22,695 nucleotides of DNA from Actinomycetota bacterium (GTDB lineage: Bacteria > Actinomycetota > UBA4738): NCBI GenBank assembly GCA_005885015.1, contig VAYG01000048.1:1-22695 (forward strand), written 5' to 3'. Of this stretch, positions 22,416 to 22,695 are shown piece by piece. The stretch's first letter is position 1, and the number at the start of each line of letters is the position of its first letter. The notes under the pieces were generated by a model. The model ran no database searches. It was not told the origin of the DNA and saw nothing but the letters and a program-made list of their open reading frames with translations. The position numbers and the translations under genes were made by a program.

Positions 22416-22695
22416 GGCGGGGCCGGCTCCTGTTCGTCCTGGCGGTGGTGGGAGCGAGCCTCGGCTGGGTGGCGGCGAAGGGACTCTCCGGGAATCTCGT
22501 CTACTACCTGACGCCCACCGAGTTGCTGAAACAGGGGTCATCCGCCGTGGGCGACCGGGTGCGGCTGGGCGGGCTCGTGCAGCCTGGATCGGTGGAGCGA
22601 TCGGGATCGACCGTCCGGTTCGTGGTCACCGACGGGACCACCCGCATGACGGTGGTCGACACGGGAGGGGTTCCTTCGTTGTTCCGTGACGGTCG
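22412..22695 (+). CDS. ccmE: Cytochrome c maturation haem chaperone CcmE (partial, N-terminal part)
   Basis: The first 94 complete codons of a membrane-anchored periplasmic haem chaperone; the window ends within it. One N-terminal helix (LLFVLAVVGASLGWVAAKGL) is followed by NLVYYLTPTELL, GDRVRLGGLVQPGSVERSG and FVVTDGTTRMTVVDTGGVPSLFRDG, the OB-fold blocks of CcmE. The haem-binding His (or Cys in some lineages) lies beyond the window end. ATG overlaps the ccmD stop as ATGA. Confidence 0.92.
   Translation, partial: MRRGRLLFVLAVVGASLGWVAAKGLSGNLVYYLTPTELLKQGSSAVGDRVRLGGLVQPGSVERSGSTVRFVVTDGTTRMTVVDTGGVPSLFRDG

Noticed and set aside
1..22695. CRISPR arrays, tRNA or rRNA genes, insertion sequences, prophage
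   Set aside because: No regular direct repeats, cloverleaf-like structures, transposase or phage motifs were seen, and nearly all bases are accounted for by housekeeping-type genes.

Overview
The window is a dense, high-GC stretch of bacterial chromosome with almost no intergenic space. It probably comes from an Actinomycetota lineage. The reasons are an AdnAB-type helicase-nuclease pair, a three-helix Rieske protein in a qcrC-qcrA-qcrB order next to ctaC-ctaD-ctaE, a DUF6457 protein beside fdhD, many GTG starts, and chained ATGA/GTGA gene overlaps. A System I (Ccm) cytochrome c maturation cluster points away from the classical mycobacterial/streptomycete groups and towards a deep-branching or uncultured actinobacterial lineage. 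That placement is inference.

Layout: (1) 1-3367, plus strand: the tail of an AdnA-like protein and a complete AdnB-like helicase-nuclease, for double-strand-break resection. (2) 3371-7549, minus strand: an amidohydrolase of the Xaa-Pro dipeptidase type, an M50 membrane protease with CBS domains, FdhD, 5-formyltetrahydrofolate cyclo-ligase and a DUF6457 protein. (3) 7571-16260, minus strand: a respiratory supercluster running ctaC, ctaD, ctaE, a 3-helix protein, ctaG, a lipoprotein cytochrome c, qcrC (broken), qcrA, qcrB and a 147-residue protein. It is driven by a good sigma70-type promoter at 16314-16343, and read-through into region 2 is possible. (4) 16365-20081, plus strand: an orphan molybdenum hydroxylase large subunit (form II CoxL-like) and a metallo-beta-lactamase/double-rhodanese protein. 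(5) 20113-22695, plus strand: ccmA, ccmB, ccmC, ccmD and the start of ccmE.

The parts fit together. QcrCAB passes electrons from menaquinol to a caa3-type oxidase whose subunit II carries its own cytochrome c domain, and a separate lipoprotein cytochrome c is encoded between them. CtaG helps assemble the oxidase. The Ccm cluster would deliver and attach haem to all these c-type cytochromes. FdhD and the DUF6457 protein suggest molybdenum-enzyme maturation (formate dehydrogenase), and a second Mo enzyme family is represented by the orphan CoxL-like protein.

The main anomalies are two defects 440 bases apart in qcrC: no stop/start at the cytochrome c-qcrC junction, and loss of the second haem CxxCH with a frameshift. 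In addition, CtaD has Asp in place of the D-channel Glu and Gln in place of the K-channel Lys. I see no CRISPR array, tRNA, rRNA, insertion sequence or prophage, and no gene-free stretch above about 105 bases. I did not find a clearly unprecedented multi-gene system; the best candidates for novelty are the remodelled cytochrome chain and the uncharacterised small proteins translationally coupled to it.
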